A stretch of 64,000 bases of DNA. Origin: XYD12-FULL-36-8 sp964613805. Its GTDB lineage: Bacteria; Bacteroidota; Ignavibacteria; Ignavibacteriales; Ignavibacteriaceae. The notes beneath the pieces were generated by a model that was not told the origin of the DNA, did no database searches, and worked only from the letters and a program-made list of their open reading frames with translations. This document shows, in pieces, positions 62,700-64,000 of the stretch. Each line of letters starts with the position of its first letter. The stretch's first letter is position 1. The position numbers and the translations under genes were made by a program. Location: contig CAZTJF010000012.1 in the NCBI GenBank assembly GCA_964613805.1, positions 1 to 64,000 of the forward strand, in the 5' to 3' direction.

Positions 62700-64000
62700 T
62701 TATTTCTTTTGATTTATTTCATTAATTATTCTTTCCACATTCTTGTTTTCCGGATTTATCTCAAATGCTTTTTTATAATTCTCGAGGGCAAGTTCTTTGT
62801 TCCCGCTTATTAGGTATGCTTCTCCAAGACTATCATAGGTGTTTGAAATTTCAGAAAATAACTTTGTGTTTGCAGTAAAAACTGCAATTGCATAATCTGT
62901 CAATTCATCGCGCAGAAAATCATAGCCAATATTATTTAACTGTCTGTCATCTTCTATGCGATACTTTGAAAACAAGTCTTTATAATTATTAACCAAATAT
63001 TCAACTCCTCTTTCAGCAAGCACCGCGTAAATCATTTTAGCCATCAAAGGAAGCAGCGGAGGAATTTCAACGCCGTTTAAAATTCCATTCACTCTTTCGA
63101 TAAGCTTTTCTGCACCGCCATCAATGTTAGATAAAATAATCACTGTGTATTCTCCTCCAACATTCTGATCATAAACCGAATTAAATCCAGGTGATCCGCC
63201 TGCTGCACCAAGCCCAAAATTCGGATGCGCTTTCAGCTCATCCCATGTAATCCCCGGATCTCTGAATCCGTTAAGCAGTATCATTTTATATTTATTATCG
63301 AGAAGCCGGTTATCGTTCATCAATGATCTATCAAGCTTCAGCAAGTCTTCTGCAGTTGAGTACATTCCCCCTGCTGGAGTCGGAACGCTAGGCATTCTTT
63401 CGTAAGTGGATCTCTTGAGGCCCGAGTACGAAACGATAAAACCTTTTGCACAATTATATTTTTCAGTGTTTTTATAAATGAAGCCGGAACTGTTCATTCC
63501 AAGCCTGTTCAATATTCTTTCCTTTAAATTTTCCTCATAAGATTTCCCTGTAAGCTTTTCAATAATACCGCCAAGCACAACATAAGAAGAGTTTGAATAC
63601 ATATTAGAAGTGCCCGGTTCATATAAAATAGGTTCTTGTCCAATAAGCAACAATAAAGATTTTACTGTTTTATATTCCTCAGAATTTTTCCGGAATTCCT
63701 CAATCATAAAATAATCACCCAGCCCGGCTGAAAATGTTAAAAGCTGTATAACCGTTATTTTATCATCGAAGGAGTTATTGTAAAGCTTAATGTGTTTACC
63801 AAGAGGATCAGTAAGGTCAAGCTTTCCCTCCTGCACAAGCTGCATAATTAAAATTTGCGTAAATAATTTCCCTATTGAACCGATATTGAATTTAGTATCT
63901 GTTTCGTTTGGTATTTGATTATCCCAGTCCGCATAACCAAATGATTTTATGTATATAGTTTTTTCTTTATCAGCAATTATAGCTGTGCCGGAAAAAAGAT
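62700..64000 (-). CDS. class C beta-lactamase-like serine hydrolase, N-terminus beyond the window
   Basis: The frame stays open to the window edge, so the gene is partial at its 5' end. Visible: the Ser-x-x-Lys motif (GSIGKLF) at about 63865-63885, a Tyr-x-Asn-like YSNSSYVVLGGIIEKLTG, and AAGGSPGFNSVYD. The C-terminus carries a TPR (YDSLGEAYLISGNKELALENYKKAF). It should hydrolyse an ester, amide or D-amino-acid peptide in the periplasm. A start at 63845 would miss the active-site Ser and is wrong. Confidence 0.88.
   Translation of the reverse strand, partial: LFSGTAIIADKEKTIYIKSFGYADWDNQIPNETDTKFNIGSIGKLFTQILIMQLVQEGKLDLTDPLGKHIKLYNNSFDDKITVIQLLTFSAGLGDYFMIEEFRKNSEEYKTVKSLLLLIGQEPILYEPGTSNMYSNSSYVVLGGIIEKLTGKSYEENLKERILNRLGMNSSGFIYKNTEKYNCAKGFIVSYSGLKRSTYERMPSVPTPAGGMYSTAEDLLKLDRSLMNDNRLLDNKYKMILLNGFRDPGITWDELKAHPNFGLGAAGGSPGFNSVYDQNVGGEYTVIILSNIDGGAEKLIERVNGILNGVEIPPLLPLMAKMIYAVLAERGVEYLVNNYKDLFSKYRIEDDRQLNNIGYDFLRDELTDYAIAVFTANTKLFSEISNTYDSLGEAYLISGNKELALENYKKAFEINPENKNVERIINEINQKK

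Noticed and set aside
1..64000. tRNA, rRNA or CRISPR arrays
   Set aside because: No tRNA T-arm-like sequence, rRNA segment or regularly spaced direct repeat was noticed.

Overview
This 64 kb window is AT-rich bacterial DNA that looks like the chromosome of a member of the Ignavibacteria or a close relative in the Bacteroidota/Chlorobiota group. The clearest marker is the secreted protein at 57489-59030, which ends in a type IX secretion sorting domain with the NYPNPFNPST motif. The genes also favour weak ribosome binding sites, and I saw no tRNA, rRNA, CRISPR array or intact transposon.

Layout. 0.3-3 kb: a YdeI-like gene and an SPFH/band-7 gene followed by a small ribbon-helix-helix gene. 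3.1-17.2 kb: a one-directional run of plus-strand accessory genes: an NmrA/DUF2867 dehydrogenase with a flavodoxin-fold quinone reductase, a PD-(D/E)XK candidate nuclease, a class A beta-lactamase, a methyltransferase, an acyl-ACP thioesterase, an EcoRV-like restriction-modification pair, a SpoIID/LytB protein, two VOC proteins, an SRPBCC protein, DUF4256 and two DUF1801 genes. 17.4-23.1 kb: katG, an AbgT transporter and a photolyase-related gene. 23.2-28.8 kb: an RND efflux operon (TolC, adaptor, pump). 29.4-34.8 kb: flavin reductase, SDR, a membrane protein, a Balon/baeRF-like hibernation factor and a DEAD-box helicase.

34.8-42.5 kb is the most interesting part, an island of nucleobase and DNA-base chemistry. 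Its core is a tight five-gene operon at 36203-39881: a TGT-like transglycosylase (with a one-base frameshift), an OGG-type HhH glycosylase, a QueC-like synthase, a TIR-like (MTH538/ThsB type) protein and a four-helix SLATT membrane protein. TGT, OGG and QueC are the accessory trio of type IV CBASS, but no CD-NTase is present. A TIR protein and a SLATT membrane protein stand where the cyclase and effector would be, so I propose a hybrid Thoeris/CBASS-like defence system. It is flanked by an AlkZ-like winged-helix gene, a guanylate-kinase/deoxyribosyltransferase-like fusion and ada. A degraded second copy of a helicase 3' end sits directly upstream of it.

42.6-64 kb: housekeeping and signalling genes. 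These are a TetR-controlled epimerase, a PflX-like radical SAM protein, a saccharopine-dehydrogenase-like protein, a DUF1207-like outer-membrane protein, an SNase-like nuclease, a DUF4143 ATPase, a large SpoIIE phosphatase, a dienelactone hydrolase, a GT39 transferase, the T9SS cargo, a sigma/anti-sigma/TonB-like operon and a class C beta-lactamase-like hydrolase cut by the window end.

Several families of short palindromic repeats are scattered between genes, and two appear to have been absorbed in frame into coding sequence.
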